Shown here piece after piece: positions 1-8,119 of a stretch of 64,000 nt of DNA (the stretch's first letter is position 1; each line of letters begins with the position of its first letter). The position numbers and the translations under genes are program-made. The DNA is from Bog-473 sp049513455 (GTDB lineage: Bacteria > Actinomycetota > Acidimicrobiia > Acidimicrobiales > RAAP-2): assembly GCA_049513455.1 (NCBI GenBank), contig JBEKWB010000009.1:42498-106497 (forward strand). Direction: 5' to 3'. The notes under the pieces were generated by a model that saw only the letters and a list, made by a program, of their open reading frames with translations, made no database searches and was not told the origin of the DNA.

Positions 1-73
1 TCGTGAGGGGCGCACCCGCGCACCGGGTGCCATCACGTCAGAATGCAGTCAACGAGCAAGGGGACACATCGAC

Positions 74-1774
74 ATGTTCGATCTGGTAATCCGCGGTGGA
101 ACCGTTGTCGACGGATCGGGCCGGCCCCGGTACCGGGCCGACGTCGGGGTTCGGGACGGCCGCATCACCTCCATAGGCAGGATCAGTGAAGCGGGCACCG
201 AGGAGGTCGATGCCGAGGGCAGATTCGTGGCACCCGGCTTCATTGAGATCCATACCCACATGGACGCCCAGGTGTTCTGGGACCCCCTCGGCACCTGCTC
301 GTCATGGCACGGGATAACCACGGCCGTCCTGGGGAACTGCGGCTTCACCCTGGCCCCGTGCGCCGAGCCCGACAAGAACCTGGTCATGCGCAGTCTCGAG
401 CGGGCCGAGGACATCTCCCGGGAGGCCATGCTGGAGGGGATCAGCTGGCAGTGGGAGACCTTCCCCGACTATCTCGACGCCGTCGAGCGGATCCCCAAGG
501 GCATCAACTACGCCGGGTACATGGGCCACTCGGCGCTGCGAACCTACGTGATGGGCGAGCGCGCCTTCGAGGAGCCAGGGACCGAGTACGACGTGGCCAC
601 CATGTGCCGGCACCTGGAGGACGCGGTCAAGGCCGGTGCGCTCGGGCTTTCGACATCGCGCACGCCCAACCACCAGACATCGGACGACAAGCCCGTCCCC
701 AGCCGGCAAGCGGACTGGAGCGAGGTGCGTGCCCTCGTGAACCGCATGGGCAGTCTGGGTGCCGGCATGTTCGAGATCGCGAACGAACAGAACGGCGAAC
801 CCGGCTTGCGGCGCGCGTACTACGAGCGATTGCGCGATCTTTCCGTGGAGTCGGGTCGACCCCTCTCCTTCATCCTCGGCTGGTCCCCGTCGTCTCCGGG
901 GACGACCCAGGACTACATCGATCTCTTCGAGGAGGCGGCCGACCGGGGTGGCCGCATCTTCGGCCAGGGGCACAGCCGTGAGTTCATGTCGATCATCGGG
1001 TTCCCCGTCCACCTTCCGTTTGACTCGCTACCGTCGTGGCGGGCGCTCCGGACGCGCCCCCTGCGGGAGCAAGCGGCGGCACTCCGGGACCCCGCGCAGC
1101 GGGCCCGACTGGTGCAGGAGGCCACGACCGGTCCCTACCGAACGCCGATAGGAGCCGAGACCCGTCCCCCGGACTACGACGTCCTTCGGGTACTCGAGCG
1201 GGGCGACCATGCCGTGCGCACCGTGTCCGGGGTGGCGGCGGCCCGCCGGGTCGAGCCGATCGACGCGCTGATCGACCTGTCGCTCGAGGCCGACTTCGAT
1301 TGCTTCTTCGGCCAACCGTTCGCCAACCAGGACATGGACCAGGTGCTCCGCATCCTGAAGGACCCGCATGTGGTGGTGGGCGGCTCGGATTCGGGAGCCC
1401 ACGTCTCCCAGATCATCGATTCGTCCATTCCGACGTTCCTGCTGTCGTACTGGGTCCGGGACCGCCAGGCCTTCACGTGGGAGGAGGGGATCCGCAAACT
1501 GACGTTCGACCCGGCCATGGCCTTCGGGTTCACCGACCGGGGCCTGATCGCGGAGGGCCGGGCCGCCGACCTCGTCGTCTTCGACCCCGAAAGGGTGGCT
1601 CCCGACCTCCCCCACGCTGACACCGACCTTCCGGCCGGCGCCACCCGGCTCAAACAGACGGCCGTGGGCATTGACGCCACCGTCGTCAACGGACAGGTCC
1701 TCCTGCGGGACGGCCAGCACACCGGCCGGCTACCCGGCGTGCTGTTGCGGGGGCCACTGGGGCGGCGCAGCTAA
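74..1774 (+). CDS. D-aminoacylase-type N-acyl-amino-acid amidohydrolase
   Basis: A 566-residue metal-dependent amidohydrolase of the N-acyl-D-amino-acid deacylase group, expected to hydrolyse an N-acyl or amide bond in the cytosol; the substrate cannot be read. The metal motif HTHMD starts at residue 60. An NCGF segment and a GHSALR segment typical of this subgroup follow, and GGSDSGAH carries the last metal-ligand Asp at residue 439. Length fits the family (about 480-580). An AAGGGG ribosome site lies about 10 bases before the ATG. No partner gene is visible; the next supported genes are on the other strand. Family assignment is firm, stereospecificity is not. Confidence 0.9.
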   Translation: MFDLVIRGGTVVDGSGRPRYRADVGVRDGRITSIGRISEAGTEEVDAEGRFVAPGFIEIHTHMDAQVFWDPLGTCSSWHGITTAVLGNCGFTLAPCAEPDKNLVMRSLERAEDISREAMLEGISWQWETFPDYLDAVERIPKGINYAGYMGHSALRTYVMGERAFEEPGTEYDVATMCRHLEDAVKAGALGLSTSRTPNHQTSDDKPVPSRQADWSEVRALVNRMGSLGAGMFEIANEQNGEPGLRRAYYERLRDLSVESGRPLSFILGWSPSSPGTTQDYIDLFEEAADRGGRIFGQGHSREFMSIIGFPVHLPFDSLPSWRALRTRPLREQAAALRDPAQRARLVQEATTGPYRTPIGAETRPPDYDVLRVLERGDHAVRTVSGVAAARRVEPIDALIDLSLEADFDCFFGQPFANQDMDQVLRILKDPHVVVGGSDSGAHVSQIIDSSIPTFLLSYWVRDRQAFTWEEGIRKLTFDPAMAFGFTDRGLIAEGRAADLVVFDPERVAPDLPHADTDLPAGATRLKQTAVGIDATVVNGQVLLRDGQHTGRLPGVLLRGPLGRRS

Positions 1775-1787
1775 CGCCCGAGGGGCA

Positions 1788-1961
1788 TCATCCTCCGTCG
1801 CGTCGCGCCGCGGTGACCCGCCCACACCGAGAGCACCACGCCGCCGGCGTGCGATCGTCGGAAGGGTGGACCAGGGACCCACATCCGCTGCATCGCCAGA
1901 TTACGGGGGACTGCCTCTCAGTTTTTGACACCACCATCCCTTTCATCCGTGGACCGGACAT
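1788..1961 (-). CDS. Possible small zinc-ribbon protein (57 aa)
   Basis: A short reading frame with two CxxC knuckles, CSGC at residues 24-27 and CSRC at 43-46, separated by a loop containing HPSDD. This is the spacing of a rubredoxin-like or zinc-ribbon fold. Three in-frame ATGs lie close together; the one at 1961 has GGTGG a few bases upstream. It sits 91 bases downstream of the VOC gene on the same strand and could share its transcript. The two knuckles are unlikely to arise by chance, but the size and weak start leave real doubt. Confidence 0.42.
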   Translation of the reverse strand: MSGPRMKGMVVSKTERQSPVIWRCSGCGSLVHPSDDRTPAAWCSRCGRVTAARRDGG

Positions 1962-2052
1962 TCTTCCACCCGCGCTCCCCTGCCGACGGTATTTGACCGC
2001 CGAGCGCAATGCGCCGGGCTCAAGGGACTGCGGGCGTCCCCTTCATCCCCTC

Positions 2053-2508
2053 TCAGGCGTACTGCCAACGCTGAGCCGGTCCCTTGCCCGCGGGCCACTC
2101 CATGGACTGCACGTCGAACCAGATCGGCAGGAGATACTTCACGTAGAACGCGTGCACGGTGATGGTGGGACCGGTGAGATCCTCGTACTCCTTGATGCGA
2201 AGACGCTCATCCTTCTCCTGGAACCGCTGACACTCGGCCAGCATCGCGTCGACTTCGTCGCGAGTCTCCACGAGGAGTCCCAGGTGGTCGTAACCCGGCG
2301 AGGACATCGGCTTGCCGCTCTCCGCCAGCAGAATGAACTGGCCGTCGTCCGGGCGGAGCAGATGGCAGGACTGGCCGACCACCTCGGTGTCGAGGGCGTC
2401 CCAGCCGAGCACACCGCAAAAGAACGCGTCGACTTCGTCACGAAACTCCTTGGTCAGGGTTCCCCTCGGGAACGAGAGCTCCATGTGATTGAACCGCATG
2501 CTGGGCAT
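2053..2508 (-). CDS. VOC (glyoxalase/dioxygenase superfamily) protein
   Basis: A 151-residue vicinal-oxygen-chelate protein with two beta-alpha-beta-beta-beta modules. The first begins FNHMELSF with a candidate metal His at residue 8; the second begins YDHLGLLVE near residue 73. The family covers extradiol dioxygenases, glyoxalases and isomerases, and nothing here fixes the reaction. The ATG at 2508 was chosen because GAGGAG lies 7 bases upstream; the open frame extends much further but only as antisense of the LLM gene. It is transcribed divergently from that LLM oxidoreductase, so the two may act on the same compound. Confidence 0.8.
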   Translation of the reverse strand: MPSMRFNHMELSFPRGTLTKEFRDEVDAFFCGVLGWDALDTEVVGQSCHLLRPDDGQFILLAESGKPMSSPGYDHLGLLVETRDEVDAMLAECQRFQEKDERLRIKEYEDLTGPTITVHAFYVKYLLPIWFDVQSMEWPAGKGPAQRWQYA

Positions 2509-2612
2509 GGTCCACTCCTCCTTGCTGTGCGTCGTCGCAGTGCCACAGAGTCTGGCAGTGATCGGGTAAAGGCGCTGCCCTACCACCAGGTCCCACAGCG
2601 GTCCAAATTGTA

Positions 2613-2631
2613 GTAGTTCTAATTGAACTAC
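2613..2631. promoter_or_regulatory. Palindrome between divergent VOC and LLM genes
   Basis: A perfect inverted repeat, GTAGTTC, five bases (TAATT), GAACTAC, in the 150-base gap between two divergent genes. It lies 28 bases before the LLM start and about 105 before the VOC start. The form suits a dimeric repressor of TetR or GntR type. No regulator gene is adjacent. Inferred from symmetry and position only. Confidence 0.5.
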
Positions 2632-2658
2632 CGCCAACGGGAAGGGAGCTCTGCCACC

Positions 2659-3819
2659 ATGCAGTTTTCCGTGATCTTCGAAGCTCAACTCGCCAATCCG
2701 ACCCGGCAACGGGAGCAGCAGGTCATACGGGACTGTCTCGAACAGGCGGTTTTCGCCGAGGAGATGGGCTTCGATCGCGTGTGGGCCGTCGAGCACCATT
2801 CCCTCTACTGGTACGCGCACATGAGCGCACCGGAGATCTTCCTCACCGCCGTGGCGGCCCGGACCTCGAGAATCCGCATCGGTCACGGGGTGGTGTGCAT
2901 GCCCTTCAACTACAACTACCCCACCCGGGTCGCCGAGCGCGCCGCCATGCTCGACATCATTTCGGACGGGCGCCTCGACCTCGGCGCAGGCCGCGGCGGC
3001 ACGCTGCAGGAGATGTCGCTCTGCAACGTCGACCCCGAGCGAACGGTCGCCGAGGTGCGCGAGGCGTTGCAGATCATCGGGCAGATCTGGCTCGGGGACG
3101 ATTTCACCTGGCATGGCGACCTTCTCGACATTGAGGCACCCGCCGGATCTCCCCGGCACATAGTGGTGCCCCGCCCCGTGCAGACGCCGCATCCCCCGCT
3201 CTTCCTGGCGTGTACCCATGCCGACACCGTGCGCACCGCCGCCCAGTACGGGGTGGGCGCGCTGGCGTTCGCCTTCGCCGGTCTCGACCATGTGCGCAAG
3301 CTCCGGAAGACCTACGACGAGGCGATCGCCTCACGTACGAAGGACACCTTGGTGGCCACCGTGGTGAACGATCACCTGGCGGCCTTGTGCCCGACCATCG
3401 TCCTCGAGGACCGGGAGCGGGCGCAGCAGATCGGCGCCCGGGGACAGCGCTTCTTCGGGGAGTCGGTGAGCCACTGGGGACGACCGGGGGCGCCGCCACC
3501 CAACGAGAACAGCGAAGCAGAGGACAACGTGGCGTACATGCGGGGCATGAAGACGACGATGGAAGGCCGCGCCCTGCGGGGCGAGCTGCCCCAGTACATG
3601 AACGACCCTTCGCTCGCCTCGGCGACGTACAACATCGACCACGCGTATGGCACGGCGAGCGACGCCATCGCGTACGTCGAGGAGCTGCAGGACGCCGGCG
3701 TCGATGAGGTGATGTGCATGATCCAGATGGGGACCGTCCCCCAGGAGGTCTGCCTTGAGACCATGCGCGCCTGGGGACGCGAGGTCATCCCCCACTTCCG
3801 CAGGTCCGCATCGGTCTGA
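2659..3819 (+). CDS. LLM class flavin-dependent oxidoreductase
   Basis: A 386-residue luciferase-like monooxygenase with a TIM-barrel fold that uses FMNH2 or F420. The N-terminal strand MQFSVIFEAQ, the VEHH motif near residue 48, the ARTSRIRIG strand and the GRLDLGAGRG loop are characteristic. The start is placed at 2659 after GAAGGGAG rather than at the upstream frame start at 2623, which would run through the palindrome. It ends 36 bases from the convergent P450 gene. The substrate is unknown; such enzymes oxidise alkanes, ketones or terpenoids or reduce F420-linked substrates. Confidence 0.88.
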   Translation: MQFSVIFEAQLANPTRQREQQVIRDCLEQAVFAEEMGFDRVWAVEHHSLYWYAHMSAPEIFLTAVAARTSRIRIGHGVVCMPFNYNYPTRVAERAAMLDIISDGRLDLGAGRGGTLQEMSLCNVDPERTVAEVREALQIIGQIWLGDDFTWHGDLLDIEAPAGSPRHIVVPRPVQTPHPPLFLACTHADTVRTAAQYGVGALAFAFAGLDHVRKLRKTYDEAIASRTKDTLVATVVNDHLAALCPTIVLEDRERAQQIGARGQRFFGESVSHWGRPGAPPPNENSEAEDNVAYMRGMKTTMEGRALRGELPQYMNDPSLASATYNIDHAYGTASDAIAYVEELQDAGVDEVMCMIQMGTVPQEVCLETMRAWGREVIPHFRRSASV

Positions 3820-3855
3820 TGCATCGTTTGACTTCTGAAGGTCGAGCGGGCGCGC

Positions 3856-5106
3856 TCACCCCAAGGTGACGGGCACCGATGTGGGCATCCTGAAGAAGGT
3901 TCCTGTGACGTAGGGAGGGTCGACCGACCGGTCGAGCGCGATGTCGGGGAACCGGTCCAGAATCAGCTCCAGCGAGGTCCGCATCTCCATGCGGGCCAGC
4001 TGGTTGCCCATGCAGAAGTGGGGACCACGGCCGAAGCCCAAGTGGGATATGGGCTCTCGGAAGGGGTCGTAGCGGTGAGGGTCGTTCCAGCGGCGGGGGT
4101 CCCGGTTGGCCGCGGCCACGCCCACATCGACCAGCGCACCCCGGGGCAGCGTCACCCCGTCGACGACGGTGTCCTCGGTGACGAGGCGTGAGAACGACGT
4201 AAGCGGAGGCTCCCAGCGCAGGACCTCTTCGACGCAGCGCGGGATGAGCGACCGATCGGACCTCATCTGCTCGAGGAGCTCGGGACGCGACAGGACGCTC
4301 AGCATCAGGATCCCGGTAGCCCTGTAGGTGGTTCCCGTCCCGGCGATGAGGAGCAGACCGCAGAAGCCCATGACTTCGGCGTCGCTCAACCGGTGCATGG
4401 ATCCGTCCTCGTCGGTGAGCTCGCTGGTGACCAGAAGGCTGATGACGTCGTCTCCCGGTGACGAGCGCCGATCTTCGATGATGGGTTGCAGGAACTCGAC
4501 CAGCTTCGCGGCGGCCGACTCGGACTCCTCTTTGGGCATGTTCGTCGCCGTGCGAATGATCCAGTCGTGGACCTGGGCGGTCTCGTCGTCGCTGATGCCC
4601 AGGGCAGCCCCGATGGTGTGCGCGGGAAAGCGGGCACAGAGCGCCATGTAGAGGTCGCAACGGTCGAGACCCTCCAGCGCGCCGATGAGGCGGTCCAAGG
4701 TGGGGAGCAACCACCTGTCGTGCCAGCTCTCCATGGTGCGCAGCGCAAAGGCGGGCTGCGCCAGCGATCGGTAGCGGGCGTGCTCCGGTTCGTCCATCAT
4801 CAAGAGGTTGGGGCCCCACTGCGCGGCCGTTCCGGCATAGAGATGCGAAGAGAAGGTCTCGTGCTGCCGGAAGATGCGCTGCGCCGAATCGTGCCCGATC
4901 ACCGTGAAGCGTGGCGCACCGTCAAAGCCCACGAAGAATTCGAAATCGGGCTGACCGAAGAGCGTCGGGAGGCCCCCCGGATGCACGTCGCCAGCGGGGC
5001 GGAGGGCGTCGAACACGCCGTGGAGATCGTTCACCACACCGAGGCCGTTCATACGGTTGCGCATCCGCTCCGCTTCGTTGACGCCGATGTCGAACATCTT
5101 CTCCAC
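3856..5106 (-). CDS. Cytochrome P450 with atypical I-helix
   Basis: A 416-residue soluble bacterial P450. The ExxR pair is in EEVLRWE, and the heme loop FGRGPHFCMG supplies the cysteine ligand at residue 365. The I-helix reads AGTGTT (255-260), where most P450s have Asp or Glu at the fourth position, so proton delivery for O2 activation may differ or the enzyme may use peroxide. The GTG start is preceded by GAGGGGG at good spacing; an ATG three codons in is possible. An inverted repeat lies 30-51 bases upstream. No ferredoxin or reductase gene is next to it. Confidence 0.9.
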   Translation of the reverse strand: MEKMFDIGVNEAERMRNRMNGLGVVNDLHGVFDALRPAGDVHPGGLPTLFGQPDFEFFVGFDGAPRFTVIGHDSAQRIFRQHETFSSHLYAGTAAQWGPNLLMMDEPEHARYRSLAQPAFALRTMESWHDRWLLPTLDRLIGALEGLDRCDLYMALCARFPAHTIGAALGISDDETAQVHDWIIRTATNMPKEESESAAAKLVEFLQPIIEDRRSSPGDDVISLLVTSELTDEDGSMHRLSDAEVMGFCGLLLIAGTGTTYRATGILMLSVLSRPELLEQMRSDRSLIPRCVEEVLRWEPPLTSFSRLVTEDTVVDGVTLPRGALVDVGVAAANRDPRRWNDPHRYDPFREPISHLGFGRGPHFCMGNQLARMEMRTSLELILDRFPDIALDRSVDPPYVTGTFFRMPTSVPVTLG

Positions 5107-5135
5107 CTCGCCCCCTCACCGACCAAATGTTCGCC

Positions 5136-5157
5136 ATATCGAAACGATTCTCGATAT
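5136..5157. promoter_or_regulatory. Inverted repeat upstream of P450 gene
   Basis: Arms ATATCGA and TCGATAT are separated by AACGATTC, 30-51 bases before the P450 start. Read on the minus strand it contains GAGAATCGTTTC followed by GATAT. This closely matches the box at 43498-43523 in front of the second P450 gene (GAGAGTATCGTTTC then TGATAT). A shared operator is inferred. Confidence 0.5.
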
Positions 5158-5349
5158 CTCGATCATGGTACACCGCCGGTTTCCGCCAAGCCGAGCCCAT
5201 ACGCGTGCGGACAGTGCGATCGCCGCGCAGCGTCGTCATTTGGAGAGTGGTCCCCGATTGCCAAGGACACGAACGGATCCGTATCGGTCTGTCGATGCAT
5301 TTGGGAATCGGTTGGGTTGACGTTGATCACGGCGTCGTATGTTCCGTCT

Positions 5350-5655
5350 ATGTCGGTCAGCAAGCGGCTCGACCAACTGATGAACGAATCCTTCGTGGCG
5401 GATCTCGGCTACCCCGCCGATCGGTCCATGGTTGCCCGTGTCGTGCTCGGGCTACAACTCTTGGCCGACGAGATCGACGCCATCGCGGCACGCGTCAACC
5501 AGGATCTTCTTTCATCGGTCGTACCTGAGCACGGCGAGGCCGACAGCTGCTCGGCGGCCGCACTGTTCCCCGAGCCTGCACGTGATCCCGAGCAACCGAC
5601 CAAGGCCACCCATGGCTCTCCGACGGCGCATGACTCACCGACGGGACTGGAGTAA
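5350..5655 (+). CDS. Hypothetical protein, helical N-terminus with disordered tail
   Basis: A 101-residue protein I do not recognise. Residues 1-55 look helical and amphipathic (LGLQLLADEIDAIAARVNQ); the rest is rich in Pro, Thr, Ser and Glu and is probably disordered. The ATG has no clear ribosome site. It lies in a roughly 600-base zone between the P450 and kinase genes with one other unrecognised small protein, both on the plus strand. The amino-acid composition looks like a real gene. Confidence 0.5.
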   Translation: MSVSKRLDQLMNESFVADLGYPADRSMVARVVLGLQLLADEIDAIAARVNQDLLSSVVPEHGEADSCSAAALFPEPARDPEQPTKATHGSPTAHDSPTGLE

Positions 5656-5717
5656 AGACTCCGCGCCGAAGCATCTTTGTGACGGCGTAGTGACGGATTT
5701 GAGGATGACGGAGCAAA

Positions 5718-6035
5718 TTGGGTGGAGTGAACTCTCCCCATGACAGGAGCTCTCTTCCACTCGAGGAGATCTCGGAGGACGAGCCACTTCGTCGACCCAA
5801 GGTCAAGGTTTGGGTCAACTACAACGCGACAACCGGAGAGGTCATTCTCTACGATAGTGATCCGCCACCCTCCTTCGGTCGTCGTGAGCACGACATCGGC
5901 CCCATCGAACTGGACGAAGAACTGATCAACACGTACGTGACGGCCAAGAATTTTTGGAACGAGACGCACGCAAGGTTCATCACCGCATTACGGGCGGCTT
6001 CAGCTTCGCGGAGATCGATCGACACGCCAAGGTAA
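5718..6035 (+). CDS. Hypothetical 105-aa protein
   Basis: Unrecognised. A core reads VKVWVNYNATTGEV and ILYDSD, suggesting short beta strands; an acidic helix, IELDEELINTYV, and a basic C-terminus follow. The start is a TTG at 5718 with GGAG four bases upstream; a GTG three codons in is an alternative. It lies 62 bases after the previous small gene on the same strand and may be co-transcribed with it. Confidence 0.5.
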   Translation: MGGVNSPHDRSSLPLEEISEDEPLRRPKVKVWVNYNATTGEVILYDSDPPPSFGRREHDIGPIELDEELINTYVTAKNFWNETHARFITALRAASASRRSIDTPR

Positions 6036-6145
6036 GGACTGGAATGTTCCACCGCCACCACACCCGATCAGCCCTCGTTCCTGCTGTCCCGAAGGTGCGA
6101 ACCGTCCCCGCGCGTTTCGTGCAAGGGTGAGGCGCCGGCACATCG

Positions 6146-6961
6146 TCACGTGAAACGCCGAGCCACCGCTTCCGCCTGGGCGCGGTAGCCGGTGCCGAAC
6201 AGCACCGCATGGACGAGCAACGGGTAGAGCTGGAAAAGAGCGACCCGGTCTTCCCAACCGGAGCTCAGTGGGTGCACTTCGTCGTACGCGCGGACCAGGC
6301 GCTCGGGCACCGGGCCGAACAGCGCGAGCATGGCCAGGTCCTCCTCGGGGTGCCCGCCGTGGACCGACGGATCGATGAGCCACGACCGGCCGTCCGAACC
6401 GAAGAGGACATTCCCCCACCACAGGTCGCCGTGCACCAGAGCCGGGCCACCGGGAGGGAGCAGTTCGTCGAGACGGGAGGCGACTGCGGTCACCGTGTCC
6501 TCGAGCCCGCAGCGGACCGACAACGCCCGCAATCGGGCACCGTAGAAGGCGGCGCCGTCGGGGGTGGGCGACGGGTCGACGGGGCAGGTTCCGATCCACG
6601 ACGATCCTCCGCCCCAGCCCGCCGACGGGGCGCGGTGCAGCGTGGCCAGCGCCCTTCCGAGCGTCTCTTCGTGACCGGATGTCCGCGACACCCGGTCCAC
6701 TGCGGTCGTGACGAGGAGCCCAGGCTCGGCGAGCACGACCACGGGGACTGGCGGCCCTCCGGGCACCGCACCGAGACGCCTGAGCCCGTCGGCCTCGTCG
6801 AGCACGCCCGCGCCGACCTTGGCCACGAGTGCCCGGCCGCCCGACGTCACCATCCACGCCTGTTCGCCGAGCCGCCGGGTGGTCCCGGGCGGACCCACTG
6901 CGCTCGCAAGGCGGCGGAGCACGTGCGCCGGCGGGGCGGCGCCGTGACCGCCGACCACCAT
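6146..6961 (-). CDS. Fructosamine kinase-like / APH-family kinase
   Basis: A 271-residue small-molecule kinase of the fructosamine/ketosamine-3-kinase group, which phosphorylates sugar adducts on amino groups so that they fall off, a cytosolic protein-repair role. The catalytic loop LVHGDLWWGNVLF and the metal-binding IDPSVHGGHPEEDL are intact. The N-lobe Lys is in ALVAKVG. The start at 6961 was chosen because it falls just after the stop of the upstream NTF2-like gene, implying translational coupling; the open frame could start 20 codons earlier. Aminoglycoside phosphotransferase activity is less likely, given the IDPSVHGG signature. Confidence 0.82.
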   Translation of the reverse strand: MVVGGHGAAPPAHVLRRLASAVGPPGTTRRLGEQAWMVTSGGRALVAKVGAGVLDEADGLRRLGAVPGGPPVPVVVLAEPGLLVTTAVDRVSRTSGHEETLGRALATLHRAPSAGWGGGSSWIGTCPVDPSPTPDGAAFYGARLRALSVRCGLEDTVTAVASRLDELLPPGGPALVHGDLWWGNVLFGSDGRSWLIDPSVHGGHPEEDLAMLALFGPVPERLVRAYDEVHPLSSGWEDRVALFQLYPLLVHAVLFGTGYRAQAEAVARRFT

Positions 6962-6965
6962 TGGT

Positions 6966-7415
6966 TCAGCGCGTGCCGGCCGTGTCGTCCGAAAGCGGTC
7001 GCGCCCCGGCCAGGTACGCATCGAAGGCCACCGATCTCTCGGTGTCCTCGTAGACCTCGTAGTCCCGTATGAAGCCCCAGCGGGTGAGGGCCCAGATCAC
7101 GTAGCGATTCTCATAGACCGGCGTCCCATCCGGTTCCTCGAACCGATCGGTACCTCGGAGGACCATCGTCATCCGCCACGGAGGGCCACTGGCAATGACG
7201 TCATCGGCCTCGTGCTGCAGCCCGGTCGCGACCATCCTTTTCAGCCATTCCTCCACCTTGTCCCGACCGACGACGTCGCTGGCCCACGAACTGGTCCCCG
7301 GGAACCGGAAGTGGACGTCGGAAGCCTCCATCCGCAGCGTCGGGCGAATATCACCCCGGTTGAGGGCCCGGAGGTTCCGCGTGATGACCCTCTTGGCCAA
7401 CCATGATCTCACCAC
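6966..7415 (-). CDS. NTF2-like (SnoaL-type) protein
   Basis: A roughly 149-residue protein of the nuclear-transport-factor-2 fold: an N-terminal helix with LRALNRGDI, then VHFRFPG, DKVEEWLKRM and RYVIWALTRWGFI strands. Members are cone-shaped barrels used as isomerases, hydrolases or binding proteins. AGGAGG abuts the ATG at 7421 with no spacer, so the GTG at 7415 (6-base spacing) is preferred. It is first in a two-gene operon with the kinase and is divergent from a TetR gene with an inverted repeat between them. Confidence 0.72.
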   Translation of the reverse strand: MVRSWLAKRVITRNLRALNRGDIRPTLRMEASDVHFRFPGTSSWASDVVGRDKVEEWLKRMVATGLQHEADDVIASGPPWRMTMVLRGTDRFEEPDGTPVYENRYVIWALTRWGFIRDYEVYEDTERSVAFDAYLAGARPLSDDTAGTR

Positions 7416-7428
7416 GGTCATCCTCCTG

Positions 7429-7450
7429 GACTAAATTGATCGCTCTAGTC
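7429..7450. promoter_or_regulatory. Candidate TetR operator
   Basis: Arms GACTA and TAGTC flank a 12-base spacer in the gap between the NTF2-like gene (minus) and the TetR gene (plus). The position just upstream of the minus-strand ribosome site would block that operon and could autoregulate the repressor. Inferred from position and symmetry. Confidence 0.42.
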
Positions 7451-7504
7451 AGAGTAATTTCAAGGGTGGCCAGTGGTCAAGAAGGCGAACGGGAGTGGGG
7501 TCGG

Positions 7505-8089
7505 GTGAACGGCACGAAACAGCGGATCATCGATGCCAGCGCCCACCTGATGCGTCATCGGGGGTACGAGGCAACGGGAGTGAAGGCGATCGTGACCGCC
7601 GCACGGGCTCCTTTCGGGTCGGTCTACCACTTCTTCCCCGGCGGCAAGGAGCAACTCGGCGCCGAGACCATCCGCTGGTCCGGCGCCGAATACGGCAAAC
7701 TCCTCCCGGCGGTGCTGGGGGAAGCGCCGGACCTGGTGAGCGGCGTGCGCGCCTTCTTTGCCGGTGCTGCCGACCATCTGGTCGCGACGGACTACGCCGA
7801 CGCGTGTCCGATCGCCACCATCGCCCTCGAGGTCTCGAACCGCAGCGAGGTACTGCGCCTGGCCTGTGCCGAGGTCTTCGACGACTGGATCGCCCTGGGC
7901 AGCAGCCAGCTCGTGGCGGGCGGGGTGGCCGAGGCAGACGCGCGCGGACTGATCATCGAAATGATCGCCGCGCTGGAAGGTGCCTTCATCCTGTGCCGGG
8001 CCACCCGTCGCACCGAGGCTCTCGTTGTCGTCGGGGCGGCGGCCGCTACCGCGGTCGCCGCCGCCCTCTCCTCGCGGGCTGCGCCATAA
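7505..8089 (+). CDS. TetR-family regulator (LmrA/YxaF type)
   Basis: A 194-residue repressor. The helix-turn-helix spans about residues 8-50 (ASAHLMRHRGYEATGVKAI and FGSVYHFFPGGKEQLG). The C-terminal ligand domain contains CPIATIALEVSN, typical of the LmrA/YxaF subgroup. The GTG start at 7505 follows GGAGTGGGG; the frame is open further upstream but would include the operator. It is divergent from the NTF2-like/kinase operon, its probable target. Ends in an Ala-rich helix. Confidence 0.9.
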   Translation: MNGTKQRIIDASAHLMRHRGYEATGVKAIVTAARAPFGSVYHFFPGGKEQLGAETIRWSGAEYGKLLPAVLGEAPDLVSGVRAFFAGAADHLVATDYADACPIATIALEVSNRSEVLRLACAEVFDDWIALGSSQLVAGGVAEADARGLIIEMIAALEGAFILCRATRRTEALVVVGAAAATAVAAALSSRAAP

Positions 8090-8119
8090 GGGCGCAGACC
8101 ACCGCCCGGTGGAGACCGG

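Noticed and set aside
4486..5655. 389-codon plus-strand frame antisense to the P450
   Set aside because: Only its last 101 codons (from 5350) are free of the P450 gene and protein-like; those are listed as a separate small gene.
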